Of a DNA stretch of 64,000 nucleotides, positions 47,751-60,593 are shown one piece after another. The position numbers and the translations under genes are program-made. This DNA comes from Flaccisagitta enflata (taxonomy: Eukaryota; Chaetognatha; Sagittoidea; Aphragmophora): the NCBI GenBank assembly GCA_965153355.1, contig OZ231126.1, positions 86,800,001 to 86,864,000 of the forward strand. Direction: 5' to 3'. Below the pieces are notes generated by a model. The model worked only from the letters and a program-made list of their open reading frames with translations. It was not told the DNA's origin and ran no database searches. Within the stretch, counting starts at the first letter, position 1. Each line of letters begins with the position of its first letter.

Positions 47751-48235
47751 CCAATTTCAATCCATTTTTATCACATTATGGTTCAAAAACAGGTTTTGAA
47801 AATCCGCCATTTTTATGCCCCTAAGGTTAGAAACCCTAACCTCTGATCAGGAGTCCTTTATTCTGGCTCCAGAGATCAAGATCCTTGCCTATGAGGCCAA
47901 GATTCTAGCCTCTGAAACCTAGATTGTGGCCCTAAGACCAGATGTGATTCCGGCCACTAAGATCCTGAGCCTGGCCTTTGAGAGTCTCAAAGGCCAGGCT
48001 CAAATTGAGACCCATATCATGGCCTCTTAGACCCAGGTTATGGCGTCTCGGATCCAGACTCTGGCCTCTGAGACCCAGATTCTGGCCTCTGAAACAAAGA
48101 TTCTAGTCTCTGAAACAAAGATTTTGGCCTTTAAGACCAAGATACTTGGTCTTACACGATGTACCCCGCCAAAAGTGACCCAAGAAAACTATCTAATTCA
48201 GCAATGAAAAATGATGAATTGAATCCGAAATAGCT
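47751..48235. repeat. minisatellite of TCTGGCCTCTGAGACCCAGA units
   Basis: Degenerate about 20-24-base units from 47865 to 48160. The same unit appears inverted at 48575-48840. Confidence 0.7.
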
Positions 48236-48985
48236 GCCCAAAGGCAGTAAGTGGTCAGCAGTTGCCATGCCCTGCTTGAGTAGTAAGTGATTTAGGTTGA
48301 GGGAGGCAGGTCAGCATCCGCAAAGGAGAACAATGTCCTGTAGAACACAGGGGGAATCTGTCTGTCCGTCTGTCTGTCCATCCATCCTTCTGTCTGTCCA
48401 TCTGTCTGTCCGTCCATCTTTCTGTCCATCCGTCCATCCTTCTGTCTGCCTTCTTCCAGGATGCCCTGTTATTCAAATTCTCATTGAATAACATGGAGAA
48501 ATGACAAAAGGCATGGACAACGGTACCCTTGCCCTTTGTGAGTAGTTTGTTGGAGGAGGAGGAGGAGGAGCAGGCCAGGATCTGGATCACTGAGGCCAGA
48601 ATCTGGGTCTCAGAGACCAATTCCTTGGTCTTGGAGGCCAGAATTTGAGTGTCTGAGGCCTGGACTTGGGTCTCTGAGGCCAGGATAAAGGTCTTTGGGG
48701 CCAGAACCTGGGTTGCAGAGAACAGAATCTGGGTCCCAGAGGTTAAGATCTGGGTCCCAGAGGTCAAGATCTGGGTCTTCAAGGCTATGATGTGGGTTTT
48801 GGAAGCCAGAATCTGTGTAAAAGAAGCCAGAATCTAGGTTCTAGGGGCCTTAATGATAGAACTCAGGCAAGAATTTAGATTTTCTAGCCAGATTTGGGCC
48901 ATTTTGCTTGGATTTTGGCCATTTTGCTTGGATTTGGGCGATACAGTTTAGATTTGGGCCCCAAAGGAGACGAAGCCCTGAGGAT
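48236..48985. repeat. compound TIR-type element remnants
   Basis: GTGGTCAGCAGTTGCCATGC at 48252, TGTCCTGTAGAACACAGGGG at 48333, GTCTGTCCATCC tract, inverted GGGTCTCAGAGGCCAGAATC-type units, then TTTGCTTGGATTTTGGCC units. Confidence 0.65.
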
Positions 48986-49059
48986 GGGGCAGGGGGGACA
49001 GACGTATGTAAGGATGGACGGACCGATGGACAGATGGATTTAAAAAAACATTCATTTTG

Positions 49060-49766
49060 AACAAGTCATCCAAGGATCGCTCATGGTCGGCTGTACCCGA
49101 TGCCCTGCTTGGAGTAATTAGCTGAAGAAGTGGAGTGAGAGCAGGGCAGCGGCCCCAAAGGGTCAATGTCCTGTTGGACACAGGTGTGAATTTCCATATG
49201 TCCTGAGGGGGCATATTTGAGGCCTTAGTAGCAATTTTCCATGATATTCAATTGGAATTTTGCATTTTTCAATTTCTCGTCAATTTGCCATGTTATTTAC
49301 ACCATCTTTAAATTGAATTGATAAATGTTAAACCTTAATAACTCCTAAACTACTTGGCAAAAAGTCTTCAAATTTTTGGAGATTGTGGGTAATATACTGC
49401 GGTTTTGTTATACAAAACCTCAAATTGGAGTATTAGATAATTGAGGATTGGCAAAACATCAAATAAAATTCACTTTTGAAGCTGCAACAATTCTTCTATA
49501 TTTTCTTCCTTGAAGAAGCTTTCTTTATTTGCATGCCATTTCTAATGAAAAAAAGCTATAGCCCCGGGGAAGGTCTCAAATGGCAGGAAATATGTCAAAG
49601 ATTTCAGTTCTGCCAAAAAAATTGAGGTTACGATTGATTTGAGAAAAAATTTTGCTGTCAATGGGAATTTGAGGCTTGAGAAGCTTTGGGGGGGGATGGA
49701 CGGACGGACAGATGGACGGACGGATGGACGGACGGACGGACGGACGGACGGACGGACGGACGGACG

Positions 49767-49805
<39 letters not shown>

Positions 49806-50038
49806 GGACGGATGGACGGACGGACGGACGGCTGGACGGACGGATGGACGGACGGAGGGATGGAAGTTTGGACAGACGGATGGATGGACAGATGGACGGA
49901 CGGACGGAGGGACAGAAGGACAGAGGGACGGATGGACGGATGGATGGACGGACGGACGGACGGACGGACGGATGGACGGACGGAAATTCACCCCTGTGTC
50001 CTACAAGACATCGGCCCTTTGGGGCCGCTGCCCAAAAA
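49060..50038. mobile_element. TIR-bounded element with (GGAC)n core (family D)
   Basis: Leader GTCATCCAAGGATCGCTCAT at 49065, GGGCAGCGGCCCCAAAGGGT at 49144; the right end CCTGTGTCCTACAAGACATC and GGCCCTTTGGGGCCGCTGCC closes at 50038 with AAAAAG. The interior holds unique AT-rich sequence and a 290-base GGAC/GGAT/ACAG tetramer array (49695-49985). Confidence 0.7.
49695..49985. repeat. (GGAC)n tetranucleotide array
   Basis: GGAC with GGAT and an ACAG block (49771-49805). The frames over it are repeat artefacts. Confidence 0.95.
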
Positions 50039-50751
50039 GCGCATTTTTGCAATTTTTGCATCAGTAAAGCAGATGAACCTTTTATCCTTGATTCAATGTC
50101 ATTTCAAAATGAATTGAGCCACATCAATGGGAAATCAATGGGACTCAAAGTCAAAGCTTATCTAATGAATTTTATGAAAATGTTGGAACAGATCTATACA
50201 AAGCATATCAGATCAAGAGATCAGTTTTTGTTTGCTACTTTTAGAATGTTTCTTTAAAAAAGGTAGGTGTTTTGAGTCATCTTACCTTGTCCAATGTTTA
50301 GATATGAAACAAAATTTGAGTAACTTTATAATCTACATCTAATTGAATTCAATTTAAGTTCAAACCCAAAATCTTTTATTTGAAATTCAAAAACCCTTAA
50401 AAATCAGTGATTTTCTTCTAAAACACAGAAAAAGCCTGCTGAAAAACGCTGCTGTTTCTTTTTTGCATTTTGATCATAACAGATCCCTAGGAGCTCTGAA
50501 CTAAACAAGAAAAAATCGTTTTCAAACAATTTTTTTGAACAGTTCTCAAATTTGATTTACCATCTCTAGAAGCATAGCTGTGTCGTTTTCTTTTGTCACA
50601 GTTGACGCGGCACTCCCTGTAGAGGCCAGAAACTTGGTCTCAGAGGCCAGAATCTGGGACTCAAAAATGTCGGCACTGGTTGGTACTGGCCTCCACCCAG
50701 ATCCTGGTCTTTTAGACAAAGACTTAAGTCTCTAGGCGGTATTTGTGTTTT
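50039..50751. other. no gene seen
   Basis: AT-rich unique sequence, then CAGAGGCCAGAATCTGGGA remnants up to the satellite. Confidence 0.4.
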
Positions 50752-53700
50752 AGCAGACCCCTCAGCTGGCAGACCCCTCTGCTAAGAAAATCGCTAGTTG
50801 AAGGGGATGAAGAGTAGCAGACCCCTATCAGACCCCTACTTTACAGATTTAGGGATGGCCTTCATCAGACCCTTCTTGATCTAGCAGACCCCTCTCTATA
50901 CTTAGGGGGATTATCATCAACAGACCCCTAGGATATTTGGCAGACCCCTCCATATATATGATGAGACAGCACGCTCACCCTCTCTTACTATCATGGGGAT
51001 GATCTCCAGCAGACCCCTACTTTATCTAGCAGACCCCTCTCTATAGTTATTGGGATGACCTCCAGCAGACCCCTCTGAAATCCAGCAGACCCCTCCTAAT
51101 ATAAGGGCAGACTCTTCTTTACAAATTTTGGGATGATCTCTAGCAGACCCCTACTTGATCTAGCAGACCCCTCTCTATAGTTATGGGGATGACCTCTGGC
51201 AGACCCCTCTGAAATCCAGCAGACCCCTCCTAATACAGGGTAACATGTTGGGTGGACACTACTTTACTATCTTGGGGATGATCTCCAGCAGACCCCTACT
51301 TGATCTAGCAGACCCCTCTCTATAGTTATTGGGATGACCTAGAGCAGACCCCTCTGAAATCCAGCAGACCCCTCCTAATACACAGAAACATATTAGGAGG
51401 ATGCTACTTTACTATCTTGGGGATGATCTCCAGCAGACCCCTACTTGATCTAGCAGACCCCTTTCTATAGTTATGGGGATGACCTCCAGCAGACCCCTCT
51501 GAAATCCAGCCGACCCCTCCTAATATATGGAAAAATATTGGGTGGACGCTATTTTACTATCTTGGGGATGATCTTCAGCAGACCCCTACATGATCTAGCA
51601 GACCCCTCTCTATAGTTATGGGGATGACCTCCAGCAGACCCCTCTGAAATCCAGCAGACCCCTCCTAATATATGGAAACATATTGGGTGGACGCTACTTT
51701 ACTATCTTGGGGATGATCTTCAGCAGACCCCTACATGATCTAGCAGACCCCTCTCTTTAGTTATTGGGATGACCTCCAGCAGACCCCTCTGATATCCAGC
51801 AGACCCCTCCTAATATAGGAAAACATATTGGCTGGACACTACTTTACTATCTCGGGGATGATCTCCAGCAGACCCCTACTTGATCTAGCAGACCCCTCTC
51901 TATAGTTATTGGGATGACCTAGAGCAGACCCCTCTGAAATCCAGCAGACCCCTCCTAATACACGGAAACATATCAGGAGGACGCTACTTTACTATCTTGT
52001 GGATGATCTCCAGCAGACCCCTACTTGATCTAGCAGACCCCTCTCTATAGTTATGGGGATGACCTCCAGCAGACCCCTCTGAAATCCAGCAGATCCCCTC
52101 CTAATACATGGAAACATATTGGGTGGAAGCTACTTTACTTATTTGGGGATGATCTCCAGCAGACCCCTACTTGATCTAGCAGACCCCTCTGTATAGTTAT
52201 GGGGATAACCTCCAGCAGACCCCTCTGAAATCTAGCAGACCCCTCCTAATACATGGACACATATTGGGTGGAAGCTACTTTACTAATTTGGGGATGATCT
52301 CCAGCAGACCCCTACTTGATCTAGCAGACCCCTCTCTTTAGTTTTGGGGATGACCTCCAGCAGACCCCTCTGAAATCCAGCAGACCCCTCCTAATACATG
52401 GAGACATATAAGGTGGACGCTACTTTACTATCTTGGGGACGATCTCCAGCAGACCCCTACTTGATCTAGCAGACCCCTCTCTATATTAACAGGGATGACC
52501 TCCAGCAGACCCCTCTGAAATCCAGCAGACCCCTCCTAATATAGGGAAACATATTGGGCAGACACTACTATCTTGGGGATGATTTCCAGCAGACCCCTAC
52601 TTGATCTGGCAGACCCCTCTCTATAGTTATTGAGATGACCTAGAGCAGACCCCTCTGAAATCCAGCAGACCCCTCCTAATACACAGAAACATATTAGGAG
52701 GACGCTACTTTACTATCTTGGGGATGATCTCCAGCAGACCCCTACTTGATCTAGCAGACCCCTCTCTATAGTTATGGGGATGACCTCCAGCAGACCCCTC
52801 TGAAATCCAGCAGACCCCTCCTAATATATGGAAAAATATTGGGTAGACGCTATTTTACTATCTTGAGGATGATCTTCAGCAGACCCCTACATGATCTAGC
52901 AGACCCCTCTCTATAGTTATGGGGATGACCTCCAGCAGACCCCTCTGAAATCCAGCAGACCCCTCCTAATATATGGAAACATATTGGGTGGACGCTACTT
53001 TACTATCTTGGGGATGATCTTCAGCAGACCCTTACATGATCTAGCAGACCCCTCTCTTTAGTTATTGGGATGACCTCCAGCAGACCCCTCTGATATCCAG
53101 CAGACCCCTCCTAATATAGGAAAACATATTGGCTGGACACTACTTTACTATCTTGGGGATGATCTTCAGCAGACCCCTACATGATCTAGCAGACCCCTCT
53201 CTATAGTTATGGGGATGACCTCCAGCAGACCCCTCTGAAATCCAGCAGACCCCTCCTAATATATGGAAACATATTGGGTGGACGCTACTTTACTATCTTG
53301 GGGATGATCTTCAGCAGACCCCTACATGATCTAGCAGACCCCTCTCTTTAGTTAATGGGATGACCTCCAGCAGACCCCTCTGATATCCAGCAGACCCCTC
53401 CTAATATAAGAAAACATATTGGGTGGACGCTACTTTACTATCTCGGGGATGATCTCCAGGAGACCCCTACTTGATCTAGCAGACCCCTCTCTATAGTTAT
53501 TGGGATGACCTAGAGCAGACCCCTCTGAAATCCAGCAGACCCCTCCTAATACACGGAAACATATTAGGAGGACGCTACTTTACTATCTTGGGGATGATCT
53601 CCGGCAGACCCCTACTTGATCTAGCAGACCCCTCTCTATAGTTATGGGGATGACCTCCAGCAGACCCCTCTGAAATCCAGCAGACCCCTCCTAATATATG

Positions 53701-56700
53701 GAAAGATAATGGGCAGACTCTTCTTTACTAATTTTGGGATGATCTCCAGCAGACCCCTACTTGATCTAGCAGACCCCTCTCTGTAGTTATGGGGATGACC
53801 TCTGGCAGACCCCTCTGAAATCCAGCAGACCCCTCCTAATACAGGGAAACAAAGTGGGTGGACGCTACTTTATCATCTTGGGGATGATCTTCAGCAGACC
53901 CCTACATGATCTAGCAGACCCCTCTCTATAGTTATGGGGATGACCTCCAGCAGACCCCTCTGAAATCCAGCAGACCCCTCCTAATATAGGGAAACATATT
54001 GGGTGGACGCTACTTTACTATCTGGGGGATGATCTTCAGCAGACCCCTACTTGATCTAGCAGACCCCTCTCTATAGTTATTGGGGTGACCTCCAGCAGAC
54101 CCCTCTGTAATCCACCAGACCCCTCCTAATACACGGAAACATATTAGGAGGACGCTACTTTACTATCTTCGGGATGATCTCCAGCAGACCCCTACTTGAT
54201 CCAGCTGACCCCTCACTATAGTTATGGGGATGACCTCCAGCAGACCTCCTGAAATCCAGCAGACCCCTCCTAATACATGGAAACATATTGGGTGGAAGCT
54301 ACTTTACTTATTTGGGGATGATCTCCAGCAGACCCCTACGTGATCTAGCAGACCCTCTCTATAGTTATGGGGATGACCTCCAGCACCCTCTGAAATCCAA
54401 GCAGACCCTCCTAATACATGACATATTGGGTGAAAGCTACCTTACTAATTTGGGGATGATCTCCAGCAGACCCTACTTGATCTAGCAGACCCTCTTTAGT
54501 TTTGGGGATGACCTCCAGCAGACCCCTCTGAAATCCAGCAGACCCCTCCTAATACATGGAGACATATAAGGTGGACGCTACTTTACTATCTTGGGGACGA
54601 TCTCCAGCAGACCCCTACTTGATCTAGCAGACCCCTCTCTATATTAACAGGGATGACCTCCAGCAGACCCCTCTGAAATCCAGCAGACCCCTCCTAATAT
54701 AGGGAAACATATTGGGCGGACGCTACTTTACTATCTTGGGGATGATTTCCAGCAGACCCCTACTTGATCTGGCAGACCCCTCTCTATAGTTATTGGGATG
54801 ACCTCCAGCAGACCCCTCTGAAATCCAGCAGACCCCTCCTAATATATGGAAATATATTGGGTGGACGCTATTTTACTATCTTGGGGATGATCTTCAGCAG
54901 ACCCCTACATGATCTAGCAGACCCCTCTCTATAGTTATGGGGATGACCTCCAGCAGACCCCTCTGAAATCCAGCAGACCCCTCCTAATATATGGAAACAT
55001 ATTGGGTGGACGCTACTTTACTATCTTGGGGGTGATCTTCAGCAGACCCCTACATGATCTAGCAGACCCCTACATGATCTAGCAGACCCGTCTCTTTAGT
55101 TAATGGGATGACCTCCAGCAGACCCCTCTGATATCCAGCAGACCCCTCCTAATATAGGAAAACATATTGGGTGGACACTACTTTACTATCTCGGGGATGA
55201 TCTCCAGCAGACCCCTACTTGATCTAGCAGACCCCTCTCTATAGTTATTGGGATGACCTAGAGCAGACCCCTCTGAAATCCAGCAGACCCCTCCTAATAC
55301 ACGGAAACATATTAGGAGGACGCTACTTTACTATCTTGGGGATGATCTCCAGCAGACCCCTACTTGATCTAGCAGACCCCTCTCTATAGTTATGGGGATG
55401 ACCTCCAGCAGACCCCTCTGAAATCCAGCAGACCCCTCCTAATACATGGAAACATATTGGGTGGAAGCTACTTTACTTATTTGGGGATGATCTCCAGCAG
55501 ACCCCTACTTGATCTAGCAGACCCCTCTCTATAGTTATGGGGATGACCTCCAGCAGACCCCTCTGAAATCCAGCAGACCCCTCCTAATACATGGACACAT
55601 ATTGGGTGGAAGCTACTTTACTAATTTGGGGATGATCTCCAGCAGACCCCTACTTGATCTAGCAGACCCCTCTCTTTAGTTTTGGGGATGACCTCCAGCA
55701 GACCCCTCTGAAATCCAGCAGACCCCTCCTAATACATGGAGACATATAAGGTGGACGCTACTTTACTATCTTGGGGACGATCTCCAGCAGACCCCTACTT
55801 GATCAGGCAGACCCCTCACTATAGTTATGGGGATGACCTCCAGCAGACCCCTCTGAAATCCAGCAGACCCCTCCTAATACATGGACACATATTGGGTGGA
55901 AGCTACTTTACTTATTTGGGGATGATCTCCAGCAGACCCCTACTTGATCTAGCAGACCCCTCTCTATAGATATGGGAAAGACCTCCAGCAGACCCCTCTG
56001 AAATCCAGCAGACCCCTCTTAATACATGGACAAATATTGGGTGGAAGCTACTTTACTAATTTGGGGATGATCTCCAGCAGACCCCTACTTGATCTAGCAG
56101 ACCCCTCTCTTTAGTTTTGGGGATGACCTCCAGCAGACCCCTCTGAAATCCAGCAGACCCCTCTCTTTAGTTTTGGTGATGACCTCCAGCAGACCCCCTG
56201 AAATCCAGCAGACCCCTCCTAAAACAAGGAGACATATAAGGTGGACGCTACTTTACTATCTTGGGGACGATCTCCAGCAGACCCCTACTTGATCTAGCAG
56301 ACCCCTCTCTAAATTAACAGGGATGACCTCCAGCAGACCCCTCTGAAATCCAGCAGACCCCTCCTAATATAGGGAAACATATTGGGCGGACGCTACTTTA
56401 CTATCTTGGGGATGATTTCCAGCAGACCCCTACTTGATCTGGCAGACCCCTCTCTATAGTTATTGGGATGACCTCCAGCAGACCCCTCTGAAATCCAGCA
56501 GACCCCTCCTAATATATGGAAACATATTGGGTGGACGCTACTTTACTATCTTGGGGATGATCTTCAGCAGACCCCTACATGATCTAGCAGACCCCTCTCT
56601 TTAGTTAATGGGATGACCTCCAGCAGACCCCTCTGATATCCAGCAGACCCCTCCTAATATAAGAAAACATATTGGGTGGACACTACTTTACTATCTCGGG

Positions 56701-59700
56701 GATGATCTCCAGCAGACCCCTACTTGATCTAGCAGACCCCTCTCTATAGTTATTGGGATGACCTAGAGCAGACCCCTCTGAAATCCAGCAGACCCCTCCT
56801 AATACACGGAAATATATTAGGAGGACGCTACTTTACTATCTTGGGGATGATCTCCAGCAGACCCCTACTTGATCTAGCAGACCCCTCTCTATAGTTATGG
56901 GGATGACCTCCAGCAGACCCCTCTGAAATCCAGCAGACCCCTCCTAATATATGGAAAGATAATGGGCAGACTCTTCTTTACTAATTTTGGGATGATCTCC
57001 AGCAGACTCCCTACTTAATCTAGCAGACCTTCTCTCAAAGGTGGGGATGACTCTGGCAGACCACTCTGAAATCCAGCAGACCCCTCCTAATACAGGGAAA
57101 CAAAGTGGGTGGACGCTACTTTATCATCTTGGGGATGATCTTCAGCAGACCCCTACATGATCTAGCAGACCCCTCTCTATAGTTATGGGGATGACCTCCA
57201 GCAGACCCCTCTGAAATCCAGCAGACCCTCTCCCTAATATAGGGAAACATATTGGGTGGACGCCATTAATATCTGAGGGATGATCTTTAGCAGACCCCTA
57301 CTGATCTAGCAGACCCTTCTTATAGTCATTAGCACCTCCAGCAGACCCTCTCTGTAATCCAGCAGACCCCTCCTAATACACGGAAACATATTAGGAGGAC
57401 GCTACTTTACTATCTTGGGGATGATCTCCAGCAGACCCCTACTTGATCTAGCAGACCCCTCACTATAGTTATGGGGATGACCTCCAGCAGACCTCCTGAA
57501 ATCCAGCAGACCCCTCCTAATACATGGAAACATATTGGGTGGAAGCTACTTTACTTATTTGGGGATGATCTCCAGCAGACCCCTACTTGATCTAGCAGAC
57601 CCCTCTCTATAGTTATGGGGATGACCTCCAGCAGACCCCTCTGAAATCCAGCAGACCCCTCCTAATACATGGACACATATTGGGTGGAAGCTACTTTACT
57701 AATTTGGGGATGATCTCCAGCAGACCCCTACTTGATCTAGCAGACCCCTCTCTTTAGTTTTGGGGATGACCTCCAGCAGACCCCTCTGAAATCCAGCAGA
57801 CCCCTCCTAATACATGGAGACATATAAGGTGGACGCTACTTTACTATCTTGGGGACGATCTCCAGCAGACCCCTACTTGATCTAGCAGACCCCTCTCTAT
57901 ATTAACAGGGATGACCTCCAGCAGACCCCTCTGAAATCCAGCAGACCCCTCCTAATATTGGGAAACATATTGGGCTGACGCTACTTTACGATCTTGGGGA
58001 TGATTTCCAGCAGACCCCTACTTGATCTGGCAGACCCCTCTCTATAGTTATTGGGATGACCTCCAGCAGACCCCTCTGAAATCCAGCAGACCCCTCCTAA
58101 TATATGGAAACATATTGGGTGGACGCTACTTTACTATCTTGGGGATGATCTTCAGCAGACCCCTACATGATCTAGCAGACCCTCCCCTTTAGTTAATGGG
58201 ATGACCTCCAGCAGACCACTCTGATATCCAGCAGACCCCTCCTAATATAAGAAAACATATTGGGTGGACACTACTTTACTATCTCGGGGATGATCTCCAG
58301 CAGACCCCTACTTGATCTAGCAGACCCCTCTCTATAGTTATTGGGATGACCTAGAGCAGACCCCTCTGAAATCCAGCAGACCCCTCCTAATACACGGAGA
58401 CATATTAGGAGGACGCCACTCACTATCTTGGGGATGATCTCCAGCAGACCTCTTTTATAGTTATGATGACTTTCCAGTAGACTTGAACTAAACAGACCCT
58501 CCAAATATATGGAAAGATAATGGGCAGACTCTTCTACATTTTGGGATGATCTTCAGCAGACTCCTTGACGAACAGATCTCTCTGTAGTTATGGGGATGAC
58601 TTGGCAGACCACTCTGAACCCAGCAGACCTCTCCTAATACAGGAAACAGTGGTGGATGCTACTTATCATCTTGGGATGATCTTCAGCAGCACCCCTACAT
58701 GATCTAGCAGACCCTCTCAGACACCAGCAGACCTCTCTGAAATCCAGTGACCCTCCTAATATAGGGAACATATTGGGTGGACGCTACTACTATCTGGGAT
58801 GATCTCCGCACTTCTTACCTAGACCCTCTCTATAGTTGGGATGACCTAGATAGACTCTGAAACTAGCAGACAGCACGGAAACATACATATGACGCTACTT
58901 TTATCTGGGATATCTCCAGCACTCCTATTGATCTAGTACTCTTCTCTCTAGTTAAACAGATATCTTCTGCATTTCTTGAAATAGCCCCTCCTAATATATG
59001 AAAGATAATGGGCAGACTCTTCTTTACTAATTTTGGGATGATCTCCTGCAGACTACCTGATCTGTAGCACCTCTCTCAGTTATGGGATGACTTTGGGACA
59101 TTCTGAAATTAGCAGACCCTCCTAATACAGGGAAACAAAGTGGGTGGATGCTATTTATATCTTGGGGATGATTCAGCAGACTCTTGACTAGCAGACCTTC
59201 TCTGTTGGTAGATGACTCAGCAGCACTCTTCTGAAATACAGCAGACCCTCCTTACACGAACATATTAGGTGGACGTTTTACTTTCTCCTGTGATGATCTC
59301 AGCAGACTCTCATATCATGACTTCACTATATTATGAGACCTCCCTGAAATCCAGCAGACCCTCCTATTACATGGAACATATTTCGTAAAGCTACTTTATT
59401 ATTTGGGGATGATCTCCAGCAGACCCCTTTGATCTAGCACCCTCTCTAGTTATGGGATGACTCAGCAGACTTTCTGAAATCCAGATTCCTCCTAATACAT
59501 GGAATTATTGGGTGGAAGCTTACTAACTATTTATGGATGATTCCCAGCAGACTTACTGATTTAGCAGACCTCTCTTTAGTTTGTCTTAGCAGACTCTCAA
59601 AGACCCCTCCTAATACATGGAGACATATGGTGGACGCTATATTGTTGGGATGACTCCAGCAGATTCTTCTGAATCCAGCACCCCTCCTAATATATGAAAA

Positions 59701-60087
59701 AGATAATGGGCAGACCTTTACTATTTGGGATGATCTCCAGCAGACCCATACTTGATCTAGCAGACCCCTCTCTGTAGTTATGGGGATGACCTCTGGCAGA
59801 CCCCTCTGAAATCCAGCAGACCCCTCCTAATACAGGGAAACAAAGTGGGTGGACGCTACTTTATCATCTAGGGGATGATCTTCAGCAGACCCCTACATGA
59901 TCTAGCAGACCCCTCTCTATAGTTATGCGGATGACCTCCAGCAGACCCCTCTGAAATCCAGCAGACCCCTCCTAATACAGGGAAACAAAGTGGGTGGACG
60001 CTACTTTACTATCTGGGGGATGATCTTCAGCAGACCCCTACTTGATCTAGCAGACCCCTCTCTATAGTTATTGGGATGACCTCCAGC
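50752..60087 (+). repeat. 146-bp satellite array, plus orientation
   Basis: About 60 monomers of roughly 146 bases. Each has four CAGCAGACCCCT sub-motifs followed by TACTTGATCT, CTCTATAGTTATGGGG, CTGAAATC and CTAATATATGGAAACATATT, then GGGTGGACGCTACTTTAC. Monomer variants (ATTGGGATGACCTAGAGCAG, GATATCC, GGGGACGATC) recur in a similar order, so there is a higher-order repeat. Copies at about 58.4-59.7 kb are shortened by many small deletions. Confidence 0.97.
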
Positions 60088-60593
60088 TTAGTAAGTTTTG
60101 AAGCTCTAGGCCTGAATTTTAGCGTCAATGAAGGCATTTTTGAGCCATGAGGCTGTAATTTGAGCCTCAAGACTGTGATTTGAGCCTCAAGGCTGTGATT
60201 TAAGCCAAGACGCTGGGATTTGAGCCTCAAGGCTGGGATTTGAGGCTTGAGGCTTAGATTTGATGTATGAGGCTGGGATTTGAGGCTTTAGGCTGGGATT
60301 TGAGGCTTTAGGCTGGGATATGAGCCTTGAGGCTGGGATTTGATCCTCAAGGCTGGGATTTGAGCCTCGAGGCTGGAATTTGAGCCTTGAGGTTGGGATT
60401 TTAGCCTCAAGGCTAGGATTTGGGCCTTGAGCCTAAAATTTGGTCCTCTGTAATAAGATTTGGGCCTCAAGGCTGGGGTTTGAGCCTCAAGGCTAGGATA
60501 TGAGCATTGAAGGGGGTGGACAGAGAAGGAGAAGAAATTTCCGCTGTGTGAAAGCATAGGTCATAGGCCCCTTCGGGGCCGCTGCCCAAAAAG
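60088..60593. mobile_element. family B-like element at the satellite inversion point
   Basis: GGGATTTGAGCCTCAAGGCT minisatellite (60150-60500), then a right end TGTGAAAGCATAGGTCATAG and GCCCCTTCGGGGCCGCTGCC plus CAAAAAG. No matching left inverted end is seen; the satellite stops abruptly at 60087. Confidence 0.7.

Noticed and set aside
49639-50257. DGRTDGRTD- and PSVRPSVRP-type frames
   Set aside because: Readings of the GGAC tetranucleotide array.
50752-60087. CRISPR-like look of regularly spaced GCAGACCCCT
   Set aside because: The spacers are themselves repeated and the unit is a 146-base eukaryotic satellite; no cas genes and no prokaryotic context.
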